Below are positions 17,348 through 25,789 of a DNA stretch of 40,871 nt, one piece after another. A program made the position numbers and the translations under genes. This DNA comes from an uncultured Pseudomonadota bacterium. Lineage in GTDB: Bacteria > Myxococcota_A > UBA796 > SXON01. Positions within the stretch are counted from its first letter, which is position 1. Each line of letters begins with the position of its first letter. The notes under the pieces are model-generated. The model was given only the letters and a program-made list of their open reading frames with translations, was not told the origin of the DNA and made no database searches. The stretch is taken from contig CAIXRH010000188.1 of NCBI GenBank assembly GCA_903921785.1, positions 1 to 40,871 on the forward strand, given 5' to 3'.

Positions 17348-18426
17348 GACACCCCTCCGAGCGCTGCCACCGCGCCGGAGGCTTCCAGCGTAGCGCCGAG
17401 CTCCCTCAGACCGTCCAGGTCATGCACCTCTCGGGGCGACTCGGGAACTCGCCACACCCGAGCGTCGGCGGGCGCGTGGGCCACGAGGTCGGCGATCGCC
17501 AACTCCTGCGCCTCCACCCGTCCCCGTTGCCGATCCAACGCAGGCGCCACGGCCGCGCTCACCGCCTCCCACCGGGCGGCGTCCGGGATGGGGGAGGGGA
17601 GAGGCCACACCGCGGGGGGCGGCTCGGCACAACGGTTCACCAGGAAGCCGGCGAACGGCATCCCGTCCTTCCGGAGGACGTCCAGGAACGCCAACGCTTC
17701 AGCTCGGGCGCCCGGGGCCGGCGCGGTGACCAGCACGAACGTGGTCTCCGGGGCGCGGAGCAGCGCCCGCACGGCCAGTGATCGTTCTCGGAACCCAGAC
17801 CACAACGACTGGAAGCCTGCGAAGAAGTCGGCGATGTCCTCGATCGTCCCCTGGCCGAGCAGCCGCTTGAGGACGCCGGCCAGCACGTCGCTGCCCATCT
17901 CCAACATGCGCCAGCCGCTGGTGGTGGCCGGGAGCACCAGCCACCGCATCACCCCTTCGTCCATCAGCCCGGCCATCCGGTCGGGCGCGGCGAGGAAGTC
18001 GAGTGCGTGGCGGGTCGGCGGGGTGTCAAGAACGATGACGTCGGCGTCGCCGGCGGCGTGCAGCGCCAGCAGCCGCTCCATCGCCATGTACTCGTGCACT
18101 CCAGGCAGGCGCTCGCTCACGAAGCGATAGTAGTGATTGGCGAGGATTCGGTCGCGGACCTCGGGAGAGGGGGCGTGGCGGGCAACGAGGTCGTCGAAGG
18201 TGCCCTTGGCGTCGAGCATCAACGCGCGGAGCTCGCCGTTGCGCGTGGGCACCCGCTGCGCGGTGTTGTCGAGGGTGATGCCGAGCGCGTCGGCGAGGCG
18301 CCGGGCGGGATCGATGGTGAGGACGATCACCCGGTGGCCCTGCTCCGCGAGCTGCAAGGCGAGCGCCGCGGAGAGCGTGGTCTTGCCCACGCCGCCGGCG
18401 CCGCACGTGACCAGCACCCGGCTCAT
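17344..18426 (-). CDS. ArsA/Get3-family ATPase, second of tandem pair (360 aa)
   Basis: The N-terminus has the deviant Walker A GAGGVGKTT (residues about 9-17), then TIDPARRLADALG, typical of the ArsA family, and DVIVLDTPPTRHALDFL as Walker B with the family's DTPPTRH motif. The long helical middle and C-terminal strand set match a single-domain ArsA-like protein. Family members either energise arsenite export (ArsA) or target membrane proteins (Get3). There is no arsB, arsR or arsD here, so arsenic resistance is not supported. The start ATG overlaps the preceding ATPase's stop (ATGA), implying the two work as a heteromeric pair. Confidence 0.88.
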   Translation of the reverse strand: MSRVLVTCGAGGVGKTTLSAALALQLAEQGHRVIVLTIDPARRLADALGITLDNTAQRVPTRNGELRALMLDAKGTFDDLVARHAPSPEVRDRILANHYYRFVSERLPGVHEYMAMERLLALHAAGDADVIVLDTPPTRHALDFLAAPDRMAGLMDEGVMRWLVLPATTSGWRMLEMGSDVLAGVLKRLLGQGTIEDIADFFAGFQSLWSGFRERSLAVRALLRAPETTFVLVTAPAPGARAEALAFLDVLRKDGMPFAGFLVNRCAEPPPAVWPLPSPIPDAARWEAVSAAVAPALDRQRGRVEAQELAIADLVAHAPADARVWRVPESPREVHDLDGLRELGATLEASGAVAALGGVS

Positions 18427-19337
18427 GCCAGCCCTCCGAGCCGCTCGGCGAAGCCCTCGAGCTCGGTCCGCCCGAGGTCGCGCCGGAACAGGAACGGCAG
18501 CTCCGCCAGTGGCGCGCCGAGCGCCCGCATCCGGACGCGCGCCTCGGCCTGTCGGGCGAGCGCCCGCAGTTCGGCGTCCACCACCCGGACCGCGGCGTCC
18601 GCGCCGCCCGCGAGCAGCACCTCCCGATCGGCCGGCCAGGCGACCGGCTGGGGGACCGGGAGCGGGTGCATCTCGTTGAGCACCACGCCCGAGACCAGGG
18701 TGTGGAGCGCCCCGAGGCGCTGGTGGAGCATCTCCGTCTCCCGCAGCGGCATCTCCTCGGCGAGCGTGGCGAGCACCAGGGCGGTACGCCGCGGGTCCTC
18801 CACCAGCTCGGCGATCTCTTTGGCGTTGTCGTAGAACGGACCGGCGCGGGTGAGCTCCATCATCGCCCGCGGCGCGCCGAGCATCGTGAGCCCGTGGCCA
18901 GTGGCAGGGGCATCCACGATGATCTGATCCCACCTGGGTTTTCCACCTTCCATCTCCCGCTCGGCGAACCACACCTTCCCGAGCTGGATGAGGTCGTGCA
19001 GCCCCGGCACCGCATCCACGAAGGGGCCCATGACCCGGTTCTGGAAGACCAGCTTGTACAGGCGCACGAAGTGCAGCTGCAAAACCACGTATTCCTGGAT
19101 CGCGTCCGCCGGGGTGATCGACAGCGTCCAGAGGTTGGGCGCAAGCTGGCACGCCTGGTAGCCCTTGCCCGGGCGACCGAACAACGCCGGGACTCGGGTG
19201 GCGCCCTGCGTCTCACAGAGCAGCACACGCTTGCCTCGCTTCGCCGCGGCCAACGCCAGGGAAGTGGCAACCGTGGTCTTCCCCACGCCACCTTTCCCGG
19301 TGACGAGCACGACGCGGCGGTCGGAGAGGCCCGGCAT
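18423..19337 (-). CDS. ArsA/Get3-family ATPase, first of tandem pair (304 aa)
   Basis: I use ATG 19337 because the ATPase fold begins straight after it (RRVVLVTGKGGVGKTT, Walker A near residues 14-21). QIIVDAPATGHGLTML supplies Walker B with the family's D-x-P-x-TGH signature. The rest is helical with a final strand set and no membrane segment. It differs clearly from the downstream ATPase (switch motif APATGH against TPPTRH), so the pair is an old duplication rather than a recent one. Tandem ArsA-like ATPases also occur in actinobacteria and other groups, where their job is not settled. Confidence 0.88.
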   Translation of the reverse strand: MPGLSDRRVVLVTGKGGVGKTTVATSLALAAAKRGKRVLLCETQGATRVPALFGRPGKGYQACQLAPNLWTLSITPADAIQEYVVLQLHFVRLYKLVFQNRVMGPFVDAVPGLHDLIQLGKVWFAEREMEGGKPRWDQIIVDAPATGHGLTMLGAPRAMMELTRAGPFYDNAKEIAELVEDPRRTALVLATLAEEMPLRETEMLHQRLGALHTLVSGVVLNEMHPLPVPQPVAWPADREVLLAGGADAAVRVVDAELRALARQAEARVRMRALGAPLAELPFLFRRDLGRTELEGFAERLGGLA

Positions 19338-19380
19338 GGGGGCGGCGTGTATGTCGCGGCTCGGGCACCGTCGACTCGGC

Positions 19381-19408
19381 TTGACGGGGAGGTCACCACG
19401 CCTACGAA
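19381..19408 (+). promoter_or_regulatory. Candidate promoter for the fmdB-folD pair
   Basis: TTGACG (19381-19386), a 16-base spacer and TACGAA (19403-19408) lie 80 bases before the zinc-ribbon gene in the gap shared with the divergent ArsA operon. The -10 is weak. Confidence 0.3.
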
Positions 19409-19488
19409 GCGCCGACACGCGGTCGCCGCCGCTGGGTCGGGTTAGCGGGCGTGCCTGACCGCGCGACGCGGTCCATGAGGAGCGCCCG

Positions 19489-19815
19489 GTGCCGATCTAC
19501 GAGTACGCCTGTCCCGACTGTGGCAAGAAGTTCGACGAGCTCCAGAAGTTCGACGACCCCCCGGTCACCACCTGCCCTGGATGCCAGGGCGGCAACGTGA
19601 AGAAGCTCATCAGCGCGACCAGCTTCGTGCTCAAGGGCGGTGGCTGGTACGCGGATCACTACGGGCTGAAGAAGGGCGGCGGCGAGTCATCCACCGGCCC
19701 CGCGCCCACGGCCACGCCTGCGGCCGCGTCCACGCCTGCTTCGGCGCCGGCGGCCCCCGCCGCTGCGCCGGCCTCCACCCCGTCCTCCACCTCCTCCACC
19801 CCGAGCTCCACATGA
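19489..19815 (+). CDS. FmdB-family zinc ribbon protein
   Basis: The 108-residue product opens with MPIYEYACPDCGKKF and continues to TTCPGCQGG, giving the CxxC...CxxC zinc ribbon of the FmdB/CxxC_CxxC_SSSS family, then KKLISATSFVLKGGGWY, the conserved end of that domain. The last 45 residues are a low-complexity Ala/Pro/Ser/Thr tail. GTG 19489 has GAGGAG upstream. Members are small proteins named for formamide/amidase regulation, but the true role is unclear. It overlaps folD (ATGA). Confidence 0.9.
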   Translation: MPIYEYACPDCGKKFDELQKFDDPPVTTCPGCQGGNVKKLISATSFVLKGGGWYADHYGLKKGGGESSTGPAPTATPAAASTPASAPAAPAAAPASTPSSTSSTPSST

Positions 19816-20663
19816 GCGCCCGCATCCTCGATGGCAAGGCCATCGCCGCCGAAGTCACCGAAGCCCTCCGCGTCAAGGTGGCCGGCATGGCGCGCAAGCC
19901 CGGCCTCGCCGTGGTGCTCGTCGGCGACGATCCCGCCAGCGCCGTCTACGTCCGGAACAAGTCGCGCACCGCCGAGCGCATCGGCCTCGCCCATTGGCAG
20001 ATCACGATGCCCGCACAGACGACCGAGGCCGAGATCCTCGTCGAAGTCCGCCGCCTCGCGGCCGATCCGGCGGTCGATGGCATCCTCGTGCAGTTCCCAG
20101 TCCCCGCGCACATCGAGCGCCTGCGGGTGGTCGACAACCTCCCCGCCGACAAGGACGTGGACGGGCTCCACGTCATCAACGCCGGCCGGCTCATGCAGAA
20201 GCGCGAGGGCTTCGTCCCGTGCACGCCCGCCGGGTGCATGGAGCTGCTCGCCCGCACCGGGATGAACCTCCGGGGCGCGGAGGCCGTCGTCGTCGGTCGT
20301 AGCGACCTCGTGGGCCGGCCGATCGCGCGGCTGCTCGAGCACGCGGACTGCACGGTCACCGTCACCCACAGCCGCACCCGCGATCTCGCGGGGCACATCG
20401 CCCGGGCCGACATCGTGGTCGCCGCCGTGGGCGTTCCCGGCATGGTCAAGGGCGCGTGGATCAAGCCGGGCGCCGTGGTGCTCGACGTGGGCATCAACCG
20501 CCTCCCCGACGGCACCCTCACGGGCGACGTGGAGTTCGCGCCGGCAGCCGAGCGTGCCGGCTGGATCACCCCGGTTCCGGGCGGGGTCGGCCCGATGACC
20601 ATCGCGATGTTGATGGCGAACACCGTCAAGAGCGCCGAACGTCGGGACGCTACCGCGGGCTGA
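19812..20663 (+). CDS. folD: Bifunctional methylenetetrahydrofolate dehydrogenase/cyclohydrolase
   Basis: FolD oxidises 5,10-methylene-THF with NADP and hydrolyses the product to 10-formyl-THF in the cytosol, supplying one-carbon units for purines and formyl-Met. At 283 residues it has the normal length. Visible signatures are YVRNKSR with catalytic Lys50, GILVQFPVP, DKDVDGLH, PCTPAG, the nucleotide-binding VVGRSDLVGRP and the closing TPVPGGVGPMT. Its start overlaps the zinc-ribbon gene. Confidence 0.97.
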   Translation: MSARILDGKAIAAEVTEALRVKVAGMARKPGLAVVLVGDDPASAVYVRNKSRTAERIGLAHWQITMPAQTTEAEILVEVRRLAADPAVDGILVQFPVPAHIERLRVVDNLPADKDVDGLHVINAGRLMQKREGFVPCTPAGCMELLARTGMNLRGAEAVVVGRSDLVGRPIARLLEHADCTVTVTHSRTRDLAGHIARADIVVAAVGVPGMVKGAWIKPGAVVLDVGINRLPDGTLTGDVEFAPAAERAGWITPVPGGVGPMTIAMLMANTVKSAERRDATAG

Positions 20664-20697
20664 TCCAGCGTCCGCTGCACCTTCGTTCGCCGTCGAG

Positions 20698-20727
20698 TTG
20701 ACGTCGCGAGCTGACCGGCGATACGGT
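20698..20727 (+). promoter_or_regulatory. Candidate promoter for the GGDEF-EAL gene
   Basis: TTGACG (20698-20703), an 18-base spacer and TACGGT (20722-20727) lie about 30 bases before the start codon, in the gap after folD. The -35 is good and the -10 modest. Confidence 0.4.
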
Positions 20728-20759
20728 CCGCGCGCGATGTCGAAGGGAACGAACTGTGC

Positions 20760-23453
20760 GTGGGGATGGCGGTGAGCGGCCTTGACCCAGGACGCCTCCT
20801 TGAGGCGATCGTGCGCGCGCAGGCAGCGTTCATCGGGGGGAACGACGAGTCGGAGGCCTTTGGGCCACTCCTTCGCGACCTGCTCTCGCTCAGCGGCTCC
20901 GAGATCGGCTTTCTCTGCGCGGTCGAGTCGCTCTCGGAGGATCGGGTGGCGATCCGCATGCTCGCCGTGGCGGGGGCCGCGCGGTTCACGGGCGAGCGGG
21001 CCACGTGGCCCGCGATGGCCGCGCTCGTCGGGCGGCGCATCGAGGAGCCGCGTCCACCGCTGGGGCGCTTTGTCCGGGCAGCCGCGCCGGTGGTCCTCAA
21101 CGGCGCGGTCCTTGCTCACGACGTCGCAGCGGGCATGCCCGGGGTGCATCCCGTCGTCGAGAGGTTCCTCGGGCTCCCGATGTGGGCGGATGGGCGGGTG
21201 GTCGCCTTCGCCGGCCTCGCAAATCGCCCCGGCGGGTACCCGGAGGAGCTCGTCTCCAGCCTGGCGCCGCTCACCACCGCCGTGGCGCAGCTCCTCTCCG
21301 GGTTGGAGGCTCGCCGATTGAAGACCGCCTGGGAGGCGGACATGGCCGAGCGGGAGGCCGCGCATCGGCGGGTGGCAGCCACCCTGCGGAGCGTGCTGGA
21401 CTATGCCCCCCTGGGGATCTGGCTGCTCAACGACAGCGGGAAGCTCGAGCTGGTGAACGAGGCGTTCTGCCGGGCCGTCGGCATCCCCGAGGACGAGTTT
21501 GTCGCCGCCGCAGACTATGGGCAGCTCCTCCCCGCCAACGAGGCGCAGGCCTGCCGCGGATCGGACGCGATCGCCTTCGAACGGGGCGCTCCGCACACGT
21601 CCGTGGAGGCGATGCGCTTCGTGGACGGCGAGCTCCACGAGCTGGAGATCGTCAAGGTCCCCTTCGTGGACGAGGCGGGGAACCTCCGGCTGGTGGGGAT
21701 GAGTACGGACGTCACGGCGCGGCGCGTCGCCGAAGCTCGCGTCCGCCAGCTCGCGGCCGTGTTCGAGAACGCGCGCGAGGGCATCGTGCTCACCAGCCTT
21801 GACGGGGCGATCCGCGAGGTGAATCGTAGCTATTGCACCATCACCGGGTACACGCCGGAGCAGCTGGTGGGGGCCAACCCCCGCATCATCAAGTCCGGGC
21901 GCCACGACAGCGAGTTCTACGAGGCGATGTTCGTGGCCATCCGGAGCACCGGGTATTGGCACGGGGAGATCTGGAATCGACGTCGGAACGGCGAAGTGTA
22001 CCCCGCGTGGGTCTCGATCACGACGATGTACGACGAGGCAGGAAACCCCGACGGCTACGTCTCGGTGGTCTCCGACATCACCGAGGTCAAAGCTCAGCAG
22101 GTGCGGCTGGAGCACCTCGCCTACCACGATTCGCTCACGCACCTCCCCAACCGCACCCTCCTCGCGGACCGCCTCGCGATGGCCCAACATCAGGCCGCCC
22201 GTGGGGGCACGCTGGTCGCGGTGTGCTTCCTCGATCTGGATGGGTTCAAGCCGATCAACGACGCCCACGGCCATGATGTCGGCGACGGTCTGCTCTGCGA
22301 GGTGGCCCGTCGCCTCTCCGACTCGGTCCGGGCCGGGGACACCGTGGCGCGCATCGGCGGCGACGAATTCGTGCTGCTGCTCGCCAACGTGCGGTCGGCC
22401 GCGGAGGTCGACGCGACGGTGACGCGCGTGCTCGCGACCCTGGCACGTCCGGTCGAGATCGACGGCCGCCTGCTCCAGGTCACCGCGAGCGTGGGGGTCA
22501 CCGTCTACCCGAACGACCCCGCCGACGCTGACACGCTGCTGCGACACGCGGACCAGGCGCTGTACGTCGCGAAGGAGCGAGGGAAGAACCGAGCCCACCA
22601 CTTCGACGTCGCGTCCGACCGTCGCGGGCGCGCCCGTCAGGAAGACCTCTCCCGCTTCGCCCAGGCGATCCGCACCGGCGAGCTCTGCCTCCACTACCAG
22701 CCGGTGGTGGAGTTGGGCACCGGGAGGCTGGCCTCCGCGGAGGCGCTGCTCCGCTGGAGGCACCCGCAGCGAGGCCTCCTCGCGCCGGGGCAGTTCCTGG
22801 CGTCCGTGGAGGGTACGGAGCTCGATGTGGCGCTCGGAGAGTGGGTGTTCCACGAGGCGCTCACCCAGCTCACCCGCTGGCGCGAGCTGGGCTTCTCGAC
22901 GACGATCGGGGTCAATGTCTCGCCCCACCACCTCGCACAGCGCAACTTCGCGGACCGCCTCGCCGGCCTCATCGGCGAGTACGGCGCCGGGAACGGCGCA
23001 TGGTTGGAGCTGGAGATCGTGGAGTCCGGGGCCCTGGGCGACCTGGCCGGCGTCTCGGAGACGATGTACGCGTGTCGCGAGCTCGGCGTGGAGTTCGCGG
23101 TCGACGACTTCGGCACCGGCTACTCGTCGCTGACCTACCTCAAGCGACTCCCGGCCCATACCTTGAAGATTGACCAGTCGTTCGTGCGAGACATGATGGA
23201 GGACCATGACGACCTCGCCATCGTACAGGGGGTCATCGGCCTCGCCCAGGCGTTCGCCCGGCGCTCAGTCGCCGAGGGTATCGAGACCCTCGGACACGGC
23301 GTGCGGCTCATCTCCCTCGGCTGCGGCTTTGGGCAGGGCTACTACATCGCGCGCCCGATGCCGGCCGCGGCCCTCCCCGGATGGGCGAGCCAGTGGCGGG
23401 CGCCGGCGGACTGGGTCCAGGCGGCGCGGGGCCAGAAGCGGTCCGGCGCGTAA
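20760..23453 (+). CDS. GAF-PAS-PAS-GGDEF-EAL cyclic-di-GMP turnover protein
   Basis: This 897-residue cytosolic signalling protein joins sensors to both c-di-GMP enzymes. A GAF-like domain spans about 8-190, followed by a short coiled linker and two PAS domains (about 210-325 and 328-445; the second has the motif ITGYTPEQLVG). The diguanylate cyclase domain keeps GGDEF at 533-537 with an RAGD inhibitory site five residues before it. The phosphodiesterase domain keeps EAL (661-663), DDFGTGYS (782-789) and AEGIET, so both activities may be intact; which dominates cannot be told. No membrane segments are present. GTG 20760 is used; ATG 20766 is equally possible. Confidence 0.93.
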   Translation: MGMAVSGLDPGRLLEAIVRAQAAFIGGNDESEAFGPLLRDLLSLSGSEIGFLCAVESLSEDRVAIRMLAVAGAARFTGERATWPAMAALVGRRIEEPRPPLGRFVRAAAPVVLNGAVLAHDVAAGMPGVHPVVERFLGLPMWADGRVVAFAGLANRPGGYPEELVSSLAPLTTAVAQLLSGLEARRLKTAWEADMAEREAAHRRVAATLRSVLDYAPLGIWLLNDSGKLELVNEAFCRAVGIPEDEFVAAADYGQLLPANEAQACRGSDAIAFERGAPHTSVEAMRFVDGELHELEIVKVPFVDEAGNLRLVGMSTDVTARRVAEARVRQLAAVFENAREGIVLTSLDGAIREVNRSYCTITGYTPEQLVGANPRIIKSGRHDSEFYEAMFVAIRSTGYWHGEIWNRRRNGEVYPAWVSITTMYDEAGNPDGYVSVVSDITEVKAQQVRLEHLAYHDSLTHLPNRTLLADRLAMAQHQAARGGTLVAVCFLDLDGFKPINDAHGHDVGDGLLCEVARRLSDSVRAGDTVARIGGDEFVLLLANVRSAAEVDATVTRVLATLARPVEIDGRLLQVTASVGVTVYPNDPADADTLLRHADQALYVAKERGKNRAHHFDVASDRRGRARQEDLSRFAQAIRTGELCLHYQPVVELGTGRLASAEALLRWRHPQRGLLAPGQFLASVEGTELDVALGEWVFHEALTQLTRWRELGFSTTIGVNVSPHHLAQRNFADRLAGLIGEYGAGNGAWLELEIVESGALGDLAGVSETMYACRELGVEFAVDDFGTGYSSLTYLKRLPAHTLKIDQSFVRDMMEDHDDLAIVQGVIGLAQAFARRSVAEGIETLGHGVRLISLGCGFGQGYYIARPMPAAALPGWASQWRAPADWVQAARGQKRSGA

Positions 23454-23494
23454 GGGGCCCGAGCGGCCGCCGGCGGACACGGCCGCCCCCAAAC

Positions 23495-23513
23495 CTCCCG
23501 GGTTCATCGGGAG
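23495..23513 (+). terminator. Hairpin after the GGDEF-EAL gene
   Basis: CTCCCG and CGGGAG form a six-base stem around a seven-base loop, 41 bases past the stop codon and before the ApbE-like gene. No T-run follows, so this is only a candidate. Confidence 0.3.
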
Positions 23514-23587
23514 CGTGGCTTTGGTTCAAGATGGGGAAGACCCGGCCGAAGCTCCGGTGAGCGGCGCTCTCGCCGCCGGAGTCGCCG

Positions 23588-24511
23588 ATGGACGTCCCCC
23601 TGCAGTGTCGCCGGTTGAGCTTCTCGCGGTTCGGCGGGCCGGGGGCCATCACGGGCATGGGGAGCGGACAATGGCCTGCGTTGGAGGACGCGGTCGCCGC
23701 CCTGGTTCGAGCGGAGCGCACGTTGTCCCGCTTCGACCCGAACAGCGAGCTGTCCCGCCTCGATCGCGGCGAGCTCCAAGACCTCGCGCCGCTGGCCGCC
23801 GAGGCGCTCCGCGCGGCCCTCGCCATGGCGGCCTGGACCGACGGGCTGGTCACGCCGCTGGTCGGCGGCGCGCTGCGCCGCGCCGGCTACGACCGTAGCT
23901 TCGAGACGATCGACTTCGCGGTAGAGCGCTCGCTTGCCCCTGCAGCGCCGGCGCCCGATTGGCGTTCGATCGACGTGACGGTCGACGGCGACGTGCGCCT
24001 CCCGCCCGAGCCCGGCCTCGATCTCGCCGGTACCGCCAAGGGGTTCCTCGCGGATCGGGTCGTCCGGGGGTTCTCGCCCGAGACGCCCGTGCTCCTGGAG
24101 TTCGACGGCGTCTTCGCCGCCAATGGCCCCCGCCTCGACGGCGCGCCGTGGCTGCTCCCGGTCACGGCCCCTGGGAGCCACCGCCCGGTCGGGTTCGTGG
24201 CCTTGGCACGCGGCGGCGTCGCGACGTCCGCGCCGGCGCGCCGCCGCTGGTTCCGGGGTGGCCGCTCGGTGCACCACCTCATCGACCCGCGCACCGGCGA
24301 GCCGGTGGTCACCGACGTCAGCTCGGCCACGGTGGTGGCGCCCAGCGCGCTGCTCGCGCAGGCGGCCGCCAAGGTCGTCTGCCTCGCCGGGGCGGACGCG
24401 GGGCTCGCGTTCCTGGCGGTCCACGCCGAGCTGTCGGGGGTGGTCGTACGGGACGACGGCAGCGTCGTGGTGGTCGGGGATCCGGCGCAGGAGCTTGTCC
24501 GGGCCGCCTGA
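23588..24511 (+). CDS. ApbE-family FMN transferase-like protein
   Basis: ApbE proteins attach FMN covalently to a threonine of target flavoproteins, usually in the periplasm. The 307-residue product shows family features: SRFDPNSELSRL near the start, DLAGTAKGFLADR as the FAD/Mg-binding segment and HHLIDPRTGEPV near the C-terminus, followed by SSATVVAPSALLAQAAAK. It lacks a signal peptide or lipobox, and the usual GG of the DxGGIAKG motif is AG here. No Rnf, Nqr or NosR target is in the window. It ends three bases from the convergent phosphoesterase gene. Confidence 0.85.
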   Translation: MDVPLQCRRLSFSRFGGPGAITGMGSGQWPALEDAVAALVRAERTLSRFDPNSELSRLDRGELQDLAPLAAEALRAALAMAAWTDGLVTPLVGGALRRAGYDRSFETIDFAVERSLAPAAPAPDWRSIDVTVDGDVRLPPEPGLDLAGTAKGFLADRVVRGFSPETPVLLEFDGVFAANGPRLDGAPWLLPVTAPGSHRPVGFVALARGGVATSAPARRRWFRGGRSVHHLIDPRTGEPVVTDVSSATVVAPSALLAQAAAKVVCLAGADAGLAFLAVHAELSGVVVRDDGSVVVVGDPAQELVRAA

Positions 24512-24514
24512 GGC

Positions 24515-25411
24515 TCACTCCACCACGACGATCTCGGTCGTCCAATGCCAGGTCTCTTCGTTGACGAAGCCGCGCACCACCCGCACCTCGACCTCGTCGT
24601 CCCACGTGGCGTCGGTCACGATCACGTCGTAGCCGGCGGCCTGTTGCTCCTCCCCGTCGAAGTGGTAGTGGCCCGCGAGGTCGGCCCACACGGTGTCGCC
24701 GTAGGGCGCGATGGTGGTGGCCAGGACGTCGGTGTCTGCCGCGTTGAAGCCGCCGAGGTGCATGGGGATGTGGCTGAAGAGCACCACCGACTCGCGGGGT
24801 GGAGGGGTCGGCGCGGCGGCGAGCTGGGTCCGGAGGAACGGCAGGGTGCCCCCTTCGCTGTCGTGGAGCGCGCCGAGCTCGCTCTCGGGGCCGCCGAGGT
24901 GGCGCGAGGCCCAGTCCAGGCCGACGAAGCGGGCCCCGGCGTAGGTGAAGGCGAGGTCGTGGAGGCGTGTGTCACGGTCCTGCACGGGGTCATGCCAGGC
25001 GGGCGTGTCCATCGTCCACCCGGGGAACGTGGCGGCGAGGTCGGCGTAGATGTCGGCGAACGCCTCGTCGAAGGCGATGTCGTCCTCCGCCTGGACTTCG
25101 TTGTCGCCGTTGATCGGGACGTAGGGGACGTCGAGCGCGTCCAGGGCCGCGTGCGCGGCGGGAAAGCCGTCTCCCCACGCCACGTCACCCAGCACAAGGG
25201 CGAAGGAGAGGTCGTCCTCCGCGGCTTTGGCGTTGATCCAGGCGACGGCGCGCGCCAGGCGGTCCACGTTCTCCCCGGACGCGGTGGTCACGTGGGAGTC
25301 GGCGATCACCACGAAGTTCACAGCTGGCTCGAAGGCGCTGGCGGACCGAGTGGGGGCGTGGACGTCGATGACCGGCGGCTGTCGACAGGCGATGGCGAAC
25401 AGGAGGAGCAC
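24515..25411 (-). CDS. Metallophosphoesterase lipoprotein
   Basis: A calcineurin-like phosphoesterase with the ordered metal-binding motifs ADSH, LGDVAWG, NGDNE (the GNHE block), FSHIPMH and AGHYHFDG. The start is uncertain: GTG 25411 gives a 298-residue protein with short lipobox MLLLFAIAC (Cys9), the same style as other lipoproteins here, and leaves room for a divergent promoter; GTG 25480 would add 23 residues with arginines. I favour 25411. The substrate is unknown. It would be anchored in the periplasm or outer membrane. Confidence 0.85.
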   Translation of the reverse strand: MLLLFAIACRQPPVIDVHAPTRSASAFEPAVNFVVIADSHVTTASGENVDRLARAVAWINAKAAEDDLSFALVLGDVAWGDGFPAAHAALDALDVPYVPINGDNEVQAEDDIAFDEAFADIYADLAATFPGWTMDTPAWHDPVQDRDTRLHDLAFTYAGARFVGLDWASRHLGGPESELGALHDSEGGTLPFLRTQLAAAPTPPPRESVVLFSHIPMHLGGFNAADTDVLATTIAPYGDTVWADLAGHYHFDGEEQQAAGYDVIVTDATWDDEVEVRVVRGFVNEETWHWTTEIVVVE

Positions 25412-25492
25412 AGCCCCGGCTAACCGGCGCGAAGGTCGGCTTGCCTCCTGGGGGCCGAGGGCGTACCGTCGGCGCTCCACCCCCGGAGTCCC

Positions 25493-25789
25493 ATGTCCCG
25501 CAAGCCGCTCATCCTCCTCGTCATCGGCCTCGTTGTCGGCGCCGCCTCCACCCAGCTCGTCGCGACCGCCCACGCCGGCGGGGGCGCCTGGAAGTGCTAC
25601 GTCGTCGACCGCCTCCCCGATCCCACCAAGGCGCAGGACTGGCGCGGCGCCCAGAACGTCTCCGAGGGGCTCAACAAGGTCGCGCCGAACGCGGCGTCCG
25701 GCACCCTGCTCACCGTCCAGTACCCCACCGCCACCGGCGGCTTCGCCAGCGCCCAGTCCGACGTCGGGCTCATCTGCTCGAAGGACTGA
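25493..25789 (+). CDS. Small exported protein of unknown function (98 aa)
   Basis: ATG 25493 has GGAG five bases upstream. Residues 1-28 are a classic signal peptide (MSRK, a long hydrophobic core, cleavage near AHA). The mature part of about 70 residues has two cysteines (KCYVVD and LICSKD) likely joined by a disulfide, with YVVDRLPDP and a TVQYPTATGGFA strand. It diverges from the phosphoesterase gene and its end overlaps the convergent gene by 20 bases. Confidence 0.75.
   Translation: MSRKPLILLVIGLVVGAASTQLVATAHAGGGAWKCYVVDRLPDPTKAQDWRGAQNVSEGLNKVAPNAASGTLLTVQYPTATGGFASAQSDVGLICSKD

Noticed and set aside
17344-19337. Arsenic-resistance operon
   Set aside because: The two ArsA-family ATPases have no arsB, arsD, arsR or arsC beside them, and single-domain paired ArsA proteins often have other roles.
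19659-23207. 1182-aa minus-strand open frame
   Set aside because: It is antisense to folD and the GGDEF-EAL gene, rich in Arg/His/Gly with no domain, a common artefact at this GC content.
25412-25480. Longer N-terminus for the phosphoesterase from GTG 25480
   Set aside because: It would leave only 12 bases to the divergent start and has no ribosome site; the shorter form gives a lipobox like other lipoproteins here.
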